From positions 8,885-65,366 of the forward strand of contig DCJC01000039.1 in assembly GCA_002317355.1 (NCBI GenBank): a stretch of DNA of 56,482 nucleotides. Direction: 5' to 3'. This DNA comes from Prevotellaceae bacterium UBA1710. Lineage in GTDB: Bacteria > Bacteroidota > Bacteroidia > Bacteroidales > Bacteroidaceae. How positions within the stretch are numbered: the first letter of the stretch is position 1; the number at the start of each line of letters is the position of its first letter. The notes beneath the pieces are model-generated. The model had not been told where the DNA came from. It saw only the letters and a program-made list of their open reading frames with translations, and did no database searches. The translations under genes and the position numbers were made by a program. This document shows, one piece after another, positions 41,883 to 51,600 of this stretch.

Positions 41883-43634
41883 ATGGAAGAAATCAAGAAC
41901 GAGGAAGAAAAGAAGAGCCTCAATTTCATAGAGCAGAAGGTTGAGAAGGATCTTGCTGAGGGTAAGAACGGTAGTCGTGTGCAGACACGTTTCCCTCCAG
42001 AGCCAAACGGTTATCTGCATATCGGTCATGCTAAGGCTATTGCACTCGACTTCGGTATCGCTCAGAAGTATGGTGGTGTATGTAATCTCCGTATGGATGA
42101 TACAAACCCTCAGAAAGAGGATACAGAATACGTTGAGGCTATCAAGCGCGATATTGAGTGGCTCGGTTTCAAGTGGGGTAATATTCTCTATGCATCTGAC
42201 TACTTCCAGCAGCTTTGGGATCTCGCAGTAGAGCTCATCAAGCGCGGAAAGGCTTATGTTGACGAGCAGACAGCAGAGGAAATTGCTGCTCAGAAAGGTA
42301 CTCCAACTCAGGCTGGTCAGAATTCACCATATCGTGATCGTCCAGTAGAGGAGAGTCTTGCTCTCTTCCAGGAAATGAACTCTGGTAACATGGAGCCTGG
42401 AAAGATGGTACTTCGTGCTAAGATTGATATGGCAAGTCCAAATATGCACTTCCGCGATCCTATCATGTATCGTGTGCTCAATATGCCTCATTGGCGTACT
42501 GGAAACCAGTGGAATGCTTATCCAATGTACGACTATACCCATGGCCAGTGTGACTATTGGGAAGGTGTGACACACTCACTCTGTACTCTTGAGTTCGTGA
42601 GTCATCGTCCACTCTATGATTTGTTCGTTGATTGGGCTAAGGAAGTTGCTGGTGATGATCAGCCACTTGATGACAATCGTCCACGTCAGACAGAGTTCAA
42701 CAAGCTCAACCTCACTCATATTCTTCTTTCTAAGCGTAATCTCCTTATGCTTACAAAGGAAGGTGTTGTAGCAGGCTGGGATGATCCTCGTATGCCTACA
42801 ATCTCAGGTTTCCGTCGCAGAGGTTATTCTCCAGAGGGTATCCTGAAGTTTATTGATAAGATTGGTTATACCACATTCGATGCCCTCAACGAGATGGCTC
42901 TCATGGAGAGTGCTATTCGTGAGGACCTCAATACACGTGCTACTCGTGTAAGTGCCGTTATTGACCCTGTTAAGCTCGTAATTACCAACTATCCAGAAGG
43001 TAAGACTGAGGAACTTACAGCTATCAATAACCCAGAGGATGAGAATAGCGGTACACACGAGATTACCTTCTCACGCAATCTTTGGATTGAGCGTGACGAC
43101 TTCATGGAAGATGCTCCTAAGAAGTTCTTCCGTCTTGGTCCTGGTAAGGAGGTACGCTTGAAGAATGCCTATATCATCAAGTGCTCAGAGAATCCAGAGG
43201 AGTGTATCGTTAAGGATGCAGATGGTAATATCGTTGAGATTCGTGCAGAGTTCATTCCTGAGACAAAGACAGGTGAAGCTAATGCCAACATGAAGATCAA
43301 GGGTAAGACTATCCATTGGGTAAGTGTTGATCATTGTGTTGAGGCTGAGGTTAGAAACTATGACCGTCTCTGGATGGTAGAGAACCCACGTGATGAGGTA
43401 GCCAACTACTCTAAGAGTCTTGGCAAGGAGCGTATCGATATTGAGGATATGCGTCACTTCATCAATCCTAATTCTCTTGAAATCAAGACTGCATACGTTG
43501 AGAAGTGGCTTACTAATGCTAAGCCTCTCGACTATCTCCAGTTCCAGCGTATCGGCTACTATAATGTAGATACTGATTCTACTCCAGAGAAGCTTGTGTT
43601 CAATAAGACGGTAGGACTTCGTTCAAAAGCCTAA
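41883..43634 (+). CDS. glnS: Glutaminyl-tRNA synthetase
   Basis: A 583-residue class I aminoacyl-tRNA synthetase that charges tRNA-Gln. The HIGH signature is PEPNGYLHIGHAKAIALDFG (about residues 38-57), the KMSKS-like loop is LLSKRNL (about 280), and the GlnRS-specific MRMDDTNP-type strand appears as LRMDDTNPQKED. The C-terminal anticodon-binding beta-barrels are complete (VSVDHCVEAEVRNYDRLW). Its presence implies direct glutaminylation. The last codons and stop (AAAGCCTAA) lie at the edge of palindrome pair C6, so the repeat supplies the stop codon. Confidence 0.96.
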   Translation: MEEIKNEEEKKSLNFIEQKVEKDLAEGKNGSRVQTRFPPEPNGYLHIGHAKAIALDFGIAQKYGGVCNLRMDDTNPQKEDTEYVEAIKRDIEWLGFKWGNILYASDYFQQLWDLAVELIKRGKAYVDEQTAEEIAAQKGTPTQAGQNSPYRDRPVEESLALFQEMNSGNMEPGKMVLRAKIDMASPNMHFRDPIMYRVLNMPHWRTGNQWNAYPMYDYTHGQCDYWEGVTHSLCTLEFVSHRPLYDLFVDWAKEVAGDDQPLDDNRPRQTEFNKLNLTHILLSKRNLLMLTKEGVVAGWDDPRMPTISGFRRRGYSPEGILKFIDKIGYTTFDALNEMALMESAIREDLNTRATRVSAVIDPVKLVITNYPEGKTEELTAINNPEDENSGTHEITFSRNLWIERDDFMEDAPKKFFRLGPGKEVRLKNAYIIKCSENPEECIVKDADGNIVEIRAEFIPETKTGEANANMKIKGKTIHWVSVDHCVEAEVRNYDRLWMVENPRDEVANYSKSLGKERIDIEDMRHFINPNSLEIKTAYVEKWLTNAKPLDYLQFQRIGYYNVDTDSTPEKLVFNKTVGLRSKA

Positions 43635-43821
43635 CCAGTCCTTCCCAAAGGGAAGGCTCCAACCCCCATCCCCTTCCAAGGGGAGTGATTACATTTTATG
43701 TCATAAGATATTTCTGTTTAGATTAAATAGATATTGCAATTGCCAGGCCCTTTTAATTGAAAGGTTGCGTTGTACAAGACTATCTCGCATCCCTCCCTTT
43801 GGGAGGGCCTGGGTGGGCTTT
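43627..43821. repeat. Paired palindromic element C6 between glnS and the TPR gene
   Basis: Left arm 43627-43684 (AAGCCTAACCAGTCCTTCCC, AAAGGGAAGG, then a further CCCCTTCCAAGGGG hairpin) and inverted right arm 43789-43821 (ATCCCTCCCTTTGGGAGGGC to GGGTGGGCTTT). The glnS stop TAA lies inside the left arm, and the next ATG (43823) is one base after the right arm. The interior of about 100 bases has no gene. Subtype as in the DUF559 cassette at 55.3 kb. Confidence 0.85.
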
Positions 43822-43822
43822 T

Positions 43823-45382
43823 ATGATCCCTTCGGATTTCCAACGTTACATAAGATCTAATGAGTTCAAAACCCTTCTTGCCAAGGTGAAAGGGGCAATG
43901 AGCGAAGGCGTCGTAGAATACTTCGACGCTGATGATCTCGTGGATGTTGCTGAGTACTATCATGTTAAGGGCGATGAAAAGACAGCAGAAGAGGTTATAG
44001 ATTATATGCTTGGTCTGTTTCCTGATAATGAGAAAGGACTTGTCTTCAAGGCTCGTACTGCTATTATGGCAGGAAAGATAGATGAGGCAGAGAATATCTC
44101 CCGACTGCTTGTTGATGCCGAACTCGTTGATTCTGTTTATCTTAGGGCTGAGATTATGCTTTGTCGTGAGAAGGCGGATGAAGCACAGGCTTTACTCTTG
44201 GAGAAATGTCCGGAATTGCCTGCTGAAGATCAATATGGAACGAGTGCTGCCGATGAACTTGGCTCTGCATTCTCGGATGATGATGAAGAAGATGAGGAAG
44301 CATCACCTTCTGATATCTTCAACGACTATATTCTGGATGTCACACTCTTGATGTGCGACTATCGCCAATGGGATTATGCCGAAGAATGGCTTGCTAAGGT
44401 CTCTGATGACTCATATCGCGAGGAAGGCGATTATCTGGAGGCAAAGGCAAGAATCCTGACTGCAAAGGAACAGTTTGCTGAGGCTATCGGATATTGGAAC
44501 AAGAGTATTGATCTTGATGCCTATTCTTTGATGGGTTGGCTGCAGTTGGCTCAGTGTCAATATCATCTCGGACTTACACATGAGGCGCTTCAAAGTGCTC
44601 AGTATGCTGAGGCTATCCAACCTAATCTGCCTGAGGTCCTTTTGACTAAAGGTAATTGTCTCTTCTCGCTTGGAGATAATGAAGGGGCCAAGGAAGCTTT
44701 CAAAGGATTTCTTTCACTTTCACCTTATGATGTGCAAGGAGAGGTCTTGCTCGCATCTGTCCTTTTCGCTATGGAAGAGTATGCAGAAGCTGAAGAGCAT
44801 ATTAATGAGGCTATCTTTGGTATTGAAAGTGAGCATGACGATCTAGATGGTTCTGTTCCTGAGGTTGTCAGAATGGAAGTCTATCGTCAGGCAGCGTATA
44901 TTGCTGCTGCTCAGGGAAAAGAGTCGGATGCGATGTTCTATGCCGACCGACTCGAAATGTGTGGCATTTCTGAATATAAGGTGCTACTTCTTCGAGGTGG
45001 AATAATGCTCGAGCAGCATGATATGCAAGGAGCATACGATTATTTCACACAAGCCCTTAAAAAGACCGATAATGATCCTCAGACCTATATCAAAATTGGT
45101 TGTATGTTTGTTGATGCAAATGCTTATGAGGTTGGATATCAGGTTCTTTCTCAGACAAGTGACATACTCGCAGAGTGTGGAGTTGAAATGAATTCTGGTT
45201 GGGAACGACTTGCCTATGCTGCTCAACAAACAGATCATCGTCCTGAGTTTCTTAAGGCTTTGGCAAAGGCTATTGAAACGAATCCGGTTGACACGATGAC
45301 AATATTCTCTACTTATTTCCCAAAGGAACTTCCTATGAGTCAATGGGTTGAGTGGGAGAAGAATAAAGAAATTGAAAAATAG
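43823..45382 (+). CDS. Tetratricopeptide-repeat protein
   Basis: A 519-residue soluble protein built of helical pairs with TPR spacing, for example AEEVIDYMLGLFPDNEKGLV, AIGYWNKSIDLDAYSLMGWL and AKEAFKGFLSLSPYDVQGEV, plus an acidic linker (SDDDEEDEEASP, about residue 155). It has no signal peptide or catalytic domain and is probably a protein-protein scaffold. The start MIPSDFQRYIRSNEFKTLL is chosen because the 22 codons of open frame before it are translated palindrome (SLPLGGPGWAF). It follows glnS and precedes the DedA gene. Confidence 0.85.
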   Translation: MIPSDFQRYIRSNEFKTLLAKVKGAMSEGVVEYFDADDLVDVAEYYHVKGDEKTAEEVIDYMLGLFPDNEKGLVFKARTAIMAGKIDEAENISRLLVDAELVDSVYLRAEIMLCREKADEAQALLLEKCPELPAEDQYGTSAADELGSAFSDDDEEDEEASPSDIFNDYILDVTLLMCDYRQWDYAEEWLAKVSDDSYREEGDYLEAKARILTAKEQFAEAIGYWNKSIDLDAYSLMGWLQLAQCQYHLGLTHEALQSAQYAEAIQPNLPEVLLTKGNCLFSLGDNEGAKEAFKGFLSLSPYDVQGEVLLASVLFAMEEYAEAEEHINEAIFGIESEHDDLDGSVPEVVRMEVYRQAAYIAAAQGKESDAMFYADRLEMCGISEYKVLLLRGGIMLEQHDMQGAYDYFTQALKKTDNDPQTYIKIGCMFVDANAYEVGYQVLSQTSDILAECGVEMNSGWERLAYAAQQTDHRPEFLKALAKAIETNPVDTMTIFSTYFPKELPMSQWVEWEKNKEIEK

Positions 45383-45411
45383 TAAATAGTTAAATTGTAA
45401 ATTATCATAAG

Positions 45412-46032
45412 GTGTTCGCATCTCTTTTATCAAATCTCAATTATCCAACCATCTTTTTCCTGATGCTGTTGGAGAGTACCGTGATTCCGGTACCATCAGA
45501 ACTTGTTGTTTCGCCTGCTGCCTATCATGCTGCTGGTGGAAATCTTAACGTGTGGCTCGTAATATTGTTTGCAACCATTGGTGCTGATTGTGGTGCTACA
45601 ATCAACTATATCGCGGGTAAGTATCTTGGTCGTCCTGTTATCTATAGCTTTGCTAATAGCAAGTGGGGCAGGATGTGTCTTCTCAATCAGGAAAAGGTAG
45701 AGAAGAGCGAGAAATATTTTGATGACCATGGTAAGGTAGCAACTATCACAGGTCGTCTCATCCCTGGAATTCGACATCTCATCAGCATTCCTGCGGGTTT
45801 GGCAAGAATGAATTTCGCTAGTTTCCTGCTTTTCACAACAATAGGCGCAGGCGTTTGGAATTGTATCCTTGCTGCTCTCGGATGGTATCTCTATAGCGTT
45901 GTGCCAGAGGATCAGCTTGAGGGTAAGATACTTGAGTATGGTGAGTTCATCAAGTATGGCATCATCGCTATCGTTCTTCTTGCTGTTGTTTATTTCTTCG
46001 TAAAGCATAAAATGAAGAAGAACAAGGCATAG
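45412..46032 (+). CDS. DedA-family membrane protein
   Basis: A 206-residue inner-membrane protein with about four hydrophobic segments. The DedA signatures are ESTVIPVPSELVVSPAAY (re-entrant helix, with conserved Glu and Pro), GRLIPGIRHLISIPAGLARM (conserved Arg and Gly) and FTTIGAGVWNCILAALGWYL. DedA proteins are implicated in undecaprenyl-phosphate or phospholipid flipping and proton-dependent homeostasis. The start is GTG at 45412, 29 bases after the TPR gene stop, followed by FASLLSNLNYPTIFFLMLLE. A family B hairpin follows about 30 bases past the stop. Confidence 0.88.
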   Translation: MFASLLSNLNYPTIFFLMLLESTVIPVPSELVVSPAAYHAAGGNLNVWLVILFATIGADCGATINYIAGKYLGRPVIYSFANSKWGRMCLLNQEKVEKSEKYFDDHGKVATITGRLIPGIRHLISIPAGLARMNFASFLLFTTIGAGVWNCILAALGWYLYSVVPEDQLEGKILEYGEFIKYGIIAIVLLAVVYFFVKHKMKKNKA

Positions 46033-46061
46033 TCTTTCTAAATGGTTCCTATATGAAACCT

Positions 46062-46128
46062 AGGTAAACTCAGTGAACCTCCCATTTCTGCAAAAGCGTA
46101 AGATGGGAGGTTCATTGAGTTTACCCCC
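46062..46128. repeat. Hairpin family B, copy 4
   Basis: Arms AGGTAAACTCAGTGAACCT and AGGTTCATTGAGTTTACCCC, with inner stem CCTCCCAT/ATGGGAGG shared with copy 3. It lies about 30 bases after the DedA stop. Confidence 0.85.
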
Positions 46129-46222
46129 TTTTCATTTAAGTAGAAAAAATACTTGTTTTAGTCATGAAAATCACCATGTTATGTGTTTTTTGTTCGAGTT
46201 TTTGATAAAAACAACCATGAAA

Positions 46223-46254
46223 TTTGCACATATAAATTATTTTTCTTAATTTTG
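46223..46254 (+). promoter_or_regulatory. Promoter of the 611-residue secreted protein gene
   Basis: TAATTTTG at 46247-46254 with TTTG at 46223-46226 and a 20-base spacer; the leader is about 90 bases. Confidence 0.7.
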
Positions 46255-46351
46255 CATGCAATTTAGATAGGTGTATTTTGTCTATTAGCTTTAAAAGGAA
46301 CAGGATTTTGTCCTAAAAAAGAAACAATAATAATTAAAACATAAAAGGAAA

Positions 46352-48187
46352 ATGAAAAATTTAAAAACGCTTATAACCTTATTCCTGTTGGTAATAGGAA
46401 CAAGTGCTTCTTGGGCGATTGATGATTTTGAAATTGATTTGATGCAGGAGAATCCAACTCTTCCTGCTGGCGTTGAGGCTACAGACGATGGTGCTCATGG
46501 CCCTAATTTCAATGGAGGTCATGGTTGGGCTAACTATGTATTCAAGTTTAATACATCTGAGACTGTAAAGATCACAATGCAGAAGTGCGCTTACGGAGCT
46601 CAGAATGGTATTGTTGCTTGTGTTAAGGATGCAGTAAATGGTAATGTGCTTGGTACTCTCGCTACACAGAGCGATGCTTGTGACGGTGAGGTTTCATGGA
46701 CTTATGTGTCTGATGGTAATGCTCAGGACTTGTATGTTCATTGTGGCGCTTATTGTCATAAGGTTAAGGTTGAAAAGGTTGTTGCTCCAACTGCAGTAAA
46801 GAACTTTGAGATTGACTTGAAGACTGCAACCCCAGTATTGCCAACAGGTGTTAAGCAGATTAGCTATAGTGATTATGGCGCATATTATCATCAGGACTAT
46901 CATGGCTGGTGCTGGTATGGCGTAGAGTTCTATGTTGATAGTGAAGTTGAAATCACAATTGGTGGCTGTAATTTTCAAAATGGATATTATGGATACCTTG
47001 CAAGCGAGGATGGAGCAAAAATTGTAGATATCACAAATGACAAGTGTGATGGCTCTTTTACATATAAATATACAGGTGAGCCTCAGAAACTGAAGTTGTA
47101 TTGTGGTCAGTATTGCCCAAGCATCAAGGTTGCTGAGGTTAAGAAGGAAGCTACAGTTGAGGAGCGTACTGCTGTTTGGAACTGGAAGACAGCATCTGCT
47201 AATAGCTCTATTATGGCAGAAACAAATATTCTTGCTCGTACTGGTACTATCCACTCTAACTTGAATGGTATCGTTCTTATAGTTGATGCTACAAAGAATG
47301 GTAGATTTGACACATATAAGTCTGGCAATGTGAATATTGCTCAGATGTCTGAGGGTGTAATCATCAAGGTTCCTGTTCAGCATGCAGGTGATGTTGTTAC
47401 CGTTAATTCTCCTGCGAATCAGTTTAACTATACTGTTGGTGGTGTAAAAGCAACAGGAACAACTACAGTATATAATGTTACCGAGGAGGATGCTTTGAAT
47501 GGTTTCATCTTGATTGAGGCAACAGGTAATAATGCTAAGTTGTATTATATTTCTGTTAAGCAGCTCAGCTTCAAGTCAGAGCTTACAAAGATTAAGCTTA
47601 ATTCTGCAGGTTGGGCTTCATTCACATCTTTGATGTCAAGCACTACGCTTAAGTGCCCTATCGGAACAACAGCTTATGTTGCTACTGATGTTGATGGCGA
47701 GACAGTAACTCTTACAGAGGTAACTAAGTTCACTTTTGGTCAGGGCGTATTCCTCAAGGGTGATCCTAATGCAGAGATTTATCCAGTTGTAACAGATGGA
47801 CAATTTGATGTTCCTTCTGAGTCTGCAGGCAATATCACAGTTGGCTGTATCGAAGATATAGAGCTCTTTACAGAGAGCGGTGCTTATGTAGTTGCTACAA
47901 ACTCTGCAACTGGTGAGGCTGGTTTCTTCCGTGTAACAGGTAACAATATCATTGTACCTGCTGGTAAGGCTTATCTCTATGGCCCTGCAGAGGTGGATTC
48001 TAAGAATATTTATGATGCGAAGATGCTTAAGATTGTCTTTGCTAATGGTGAAGAGGCAACAGGTATTGAAAGCGTAATTGCTACAAAGCCAGCTCCTACT
48101 GTATTCTATAACCTCTCTGGTCAGAAGGTTGGCAAGAACTATAAGGGTGTTGTTATTGGCAACGATGGTTCAAAGTATGTGAAGTAA
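46352..48187 (+). CDS. Secreted protein with tandem repeated beta modules
   Basis: A 611-residue product. The signal peptide is MKNLKTLITLFLLVIGTSAS (then WA). Two tandem modules of about 120 residues follow (about 24-145 and 150-266). Each starts FEIDL, then LP-GV, has HGW near its middle, and closes with a cysteine-rich strand (YVHCGAYCHKVKVEKV; LYCGQYCPSIKVAEV). A third, different domain (about 275-405, VWNWKTA to KLYYISV) resembles N-terminal domains of secreted pectinesterases. The C-terminal region (AGWASFTSL to YNLSGQKVGKNYKGVVIG) is shared with the CE8 protein at 48633. No catalytic domain is seen. Pectin binding at the surface is a reasonable guess. Confidence 0.65.
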   Translation: MKNLKTLITLFLLVIGTSASWAIDDFEIDLMQENPTLPAGVEATDDGAHGPNFNGGHGWANYVFKFNTSETVKITMQKCAYGAQNGIVACVKDAVNGNVLGTLATQSDACDGEVSWTYVSDGNAQDLYVHCGAYCHKVKVEKVVAPTAVKNFEIDLKTATPVLPTGVKQISYSDYGAYYHQDYHGWCWYGVEFYVDSEVEITIGGCNFQNGYYGYLASEDGAKIVDITNDKCDGSFTYKYTGEPQKLKLYCGQYCPSIKVAEVKKEATVEERTAVWNWKTASANSSIMAETNILARTGTIHSNLNGIVLIVDATKNGRFDTYKSGNVNIAQMSEGVIIKVPVQHAGDVVTVNSPANQFNYTVGGVKATGTTTVYNVTEEDALNGFILIEATGNNAKLYYISVKQLSFKSELTKIKLNSAGWASFTSLMSSTTLKCPIGTTAYVATDVDGETVTLTEVTKFTFGQGVFLKGDPNAEIYPVVTDGQFDVPSESAGNITVGCIEDIELFTESGAYVVATNSATGEAGFFRVTGNNIIVPAGKAYLYGPAEVDSKNIYDAKMLKIVFANGEEATGIESVIATKPAPTVFYNLSGQKVGKNYKGVVIGNDGSKYVK

Positions 48188-48219
48188 ACTGAATATTAAA
48201 TCTTGACAAAATAAATATT

Positions 48220-48378
48220 ATGAACAAGAAATATATTAAGCCTTCAATCGTTGTTGAGGCAACTCTTCTCAAGGCTGTTATGGAGACAGTATCTGTAATT
48301 GGCGATATGGATGATTCTAACAAGAATAACTTCCAGATTGATGCCAAGGGTACATCTTGGGATGATGAAGAAGAATAA
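48220..48378 (+). CDS. Small acidic peptide, family member 2
   Basis: A 52-residue product: MNKKYIKPSIVVEATLLKAV, a middle with ME-TVSV, and the acidic end AKGTSWDDEEE. The first thirteen residues are identical to those of the product at 52805. It lies 32 bases after the secreted-protein gene and before a terminator, so it is co-transcribed. No signal peptide or domain was seen. Its size and lack of homology make it easy to miss in annotation. Confidence 0.75.
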   Translation: MNKKYIKPSIVVEATLLKAVMETVSVIGDMDDSNKNNFQIDAKGTSWDDEEE

Positions 48379-48398
48379 TATAAGTAGTTTATTCTATA

Positions 48399-48428
48399 GA
48401 AAAGCGGCATTCGTTTGAGTGCCGCTTT
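48399..48428 (+). terminator. Intrinsic terminator after peptide 2
   Basis: Arms AAAAGCGGCA and TGCCGCTTTT with a short loop and a T-run. It ends the 46352-48378 unit. Confidence 0.8.
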
Positions 48429-48500
48429 TTGTGTCTTTTTAGCTCTGTGTTTTTGGTCTTTTATGACATTCTTTTTTTGAGAGAATTTAGTAATTTGTGA

Positions 48501-48525
48501 CAAATCGCAACAAATTGCAACAAAT
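48501..48525 (+). promoter_or_regulatory. Three phased CAAAT repeats upstream of the CE8 promoter
   Basis: CAAAT at 48501-48505, 48511-48515 and 48521-48525, exactly ten bases apart (one helical turn), ends just before the -33 box. Possibly an activator or bent-DNA site; inferred from phasing alone. Confidence 0.4.
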
Positions 48526-48526
48526 A

Positions 48527-48558
48527 TTTGGAAAAAAGAAAAAAGATTTGTACCTTTG
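48527..48558 (+). promoter_or_regulatory. Promoter of the CE8 protein gene
   Basis: TACCTTTG at 48551-48558 with TTTG at 48527-48530 and a 20-base spacer; the leader is about 70 bases. Confidence 0.7.
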
Positions 48559-48632
48559 CAACTGAATATCTTAAGCTTATTTTGGATAAATTGTAACCTA
48601 ATCATAGAATATTAACATAAACAATAATTAAT

Positions 48633-51600
48633 ATGGTGAAAAAAATTAGAACATTATTGACGTTGTTCCTGTTGCTTATGGGAACTACAATGTCATGGGC
48701 TGCGTTCAAGGACTTTGAGATAGATTTGACGCAGGAAACCCCAACTTTACCAGAAGGTGTCGTAGCAACCAATGATGGCGCTCATGGGCCAAGGTATAAT
48801 GGTGGTCATGGTTGGGCAAACTATGTTTTTAAGTTTACAGCAAGTGAATCTGTAAAGATTACTCTTCAGAAATGCTATTATGGTGCAAATGCTTGTGTAA
48901 AGGTCGGTGATCCAAAGAATGGTGAAGTACTTACAACTCTTGACACCAAGCAGACTGAGACCAATTGTAATGGTGAAGTTTCTTGGATTTATACATATGA
49001 TGGTACAGCTAAGGATTTGTATGTTCTTTGTGGTGATTATTGTCATAAAGCTAAGGTTGAGAGGGTTGTTGTTGCAAATGACTTTGGGATAAATCTTGTT
49101 ACAAAAGATGCACCATCTCTTCCTGAGGGTGTAAAGCAGATTAGCTATCCACAAAATGGTGTTAATTATCGTAATGGAGATTCACATGGTACTTCTTGGT
49201 ATGCAATAGAGTTCAATGTTGATGGTCCTGTAGATATCACATTGGGTGGATGTCAGCATATAAATGCAGGTTATGAGGCTTATCTTACTGATGCAAGTGG
49301 CAACAAGATAGCTGATATTAATAATAAGACTGCCAAATGCTTTGATGCAGACGGAAGTTGTGGTACATATAAATATAAAGGTGGTGCACAGACACTTCGT
49401 CTTTATTGTGGACAGTATTGTCCAAATGTAAAGGTTTCAAAGCCTTTCGTGTTTAAGGATTTTTCTCTTGATTTTACTAAGACCTGGGCTGCAGAGAACA
49501 TTAGCGTAGGTGGTTCTGCAAGTAGTTTGTATGTAACAGCTTCTGATAATGGTGTGCCTACATTGACAACTACAGCTCCTGCTAATTATATTGCTCATAT
49601 CTTTGGCTATTATAAGAATTCTACCTATGGCCTTTATTACAATGCCAAGGTTAAGGTTCCTGTATTGGCTGGTAAGTATAAGATTGATCTGGGAATGAGC
49701 GATTACGGTGGTAAAATTGCAATTTCTGATGGTACAACCGTACTAACAACTATAGATAGTAAAGGTAATAAGTTCTCTGCTGACCCTGCAAATATCGCTT
49801 CTGGTGAGGTAACAGTAAAGTCTGATTGTGTGCTCGAGATTTATGCTTCTGAGGATGCGAAGAATGTGTATTTCCCATATATCAAGGTAAGTCAGTTGGA
49901 GGCTGCAGGAGAACCTTCTACTTCTGATTTCGAGGACTTCAAGATAGACTTCCAGGCTAATCCTTATAAGGTGACTCTCCCATCAAGTGGTGTTTTGCCA
50001 TCTAACGTAACTGTAGATGCTGCCGTTTATAATGGTGCTCAGCATGGCGTGGAGAATCCTACAATTACAGTTGGAGTTACTGGTCCGGTTAAGTTTACTA
50101 TTGGATCTTGTAAGTATGGTGCTCACACAATAATAGTTACTGATGAGAATAAAAATACTGTTGCAACTATTGATAATAATAATGGTTGTGATGCTTCTAA
50201 TGGTAAGACAAAGTTTGTAGAGTGGATCTACAATGAAGAGAAAGCAGCAACTCTTACATTCGCTGTAAGTGGCTATCTTCCATTCTTTAATGCAGAAGCA
50301 TGTGAGTATATAGCTCCTGTAACTGTTACTTACTATAACACAAATGGTGCGAAGATAGGAGAGGAGACAATTCCTGGAACTTCTGCTCTTAAATACAAGT
50401 ATAACGCTTCTAATGTTACAATACCTGCTGGTCATGTTTTCCGTGGTTGGTATGATGGCACTTCTGCTTCTGCAAAGAAAGTAGTGGAAGGTACTTCTGT
50501 AACGGAAAATATCAGTCTTTATGCTAAGACTTCAGAACTTGAAGAGGCTACAACTACATCAACTCATAATTATGATTTGACTCAGTCTGCATGGGATCCA
50601 GAGTTGCATGACCTCATTGATATTGAAAATGGAAGCTATTACAACGATCATGGTTGGGATATCAATGGTGGTGGTACAATCAAACTAAAGCTTGCTGGTG
50701 ATGCTGTGATAACAGTTAACCGATGCGAGTATGGTAATGGTACTACGGTTACAGCAACTGACGCTAATAACAATGAGATTGCCAAATTTGATGCAAAGGC
50801 AGCAAAGGGTAATGATAAGGATCCTGTTTCATTTATGTATAAGGGTGGTGCAACAACATTAACTCTTACTTTCGCAAGTCAGACATATGTTCATGCTGTT
50901 TCAGTAGAGCATGTAGTTCCAGTTGCATTTGAGCCATTCAAGATTGATTTCCGTTCAAATCCTTATACTGTAACTGCTTCTGAGAATGGCAAGTTGCCTG
51001 CATGTGCAACCGTCAGTGGTGGTACATGGTATGACGGCCAGCATGGTTATTCTAATGCTGCTATAACAGTTAAGGTTGATCGACCTGTTAAGTTCACAAT
51101 TGGTTCTTGTAACTATACAGACAAGGCTACAGTAAGTGTTGATGGTGGTGCTGCTGTTGAACTTGCAACAAAGACAGCAGAATGTGATTATAAGGGTGTT
51201 GAATCTTCTTATGACCATTATGTAACTTATAAATATGAGGGTACAGGGCCAGCTGTATTGAAGTTCAACCTCGGTAAGTATTGCCCATACTTCTTCGCAG
51301 AAGAGTGGAGTGGTGTTAAGTATGATGAGGCTACAAAGACCTATACTGTAGCTGCTGGTAATGTAAATCAGTTGCTTGACGCTATCGCTGACGCTAATGG
51401 TACAGGTAATAGAACTATCTATCTCCCTAATGGCACATACAATCTTGGTAGCGCAATCAACACCACAATCGCTGGTAGCAATATTGCAATTATAGGTGAG
51501 TCAAGAGATGGTGTTATTATCAAGAATACTCCTGCCGAGGAGGGACTTGGTAAGTCTGCTACTCTCAAGAATATGAGTACAGGTCTTTATCTCCAGGATA

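Noticed and set aside
43757..43822. Upstream start for the TPR protein
   Set aside because: The 22 codons encode palindrome sequence; the ATG at 43823 directly follows the repeat arm as at other junctions.
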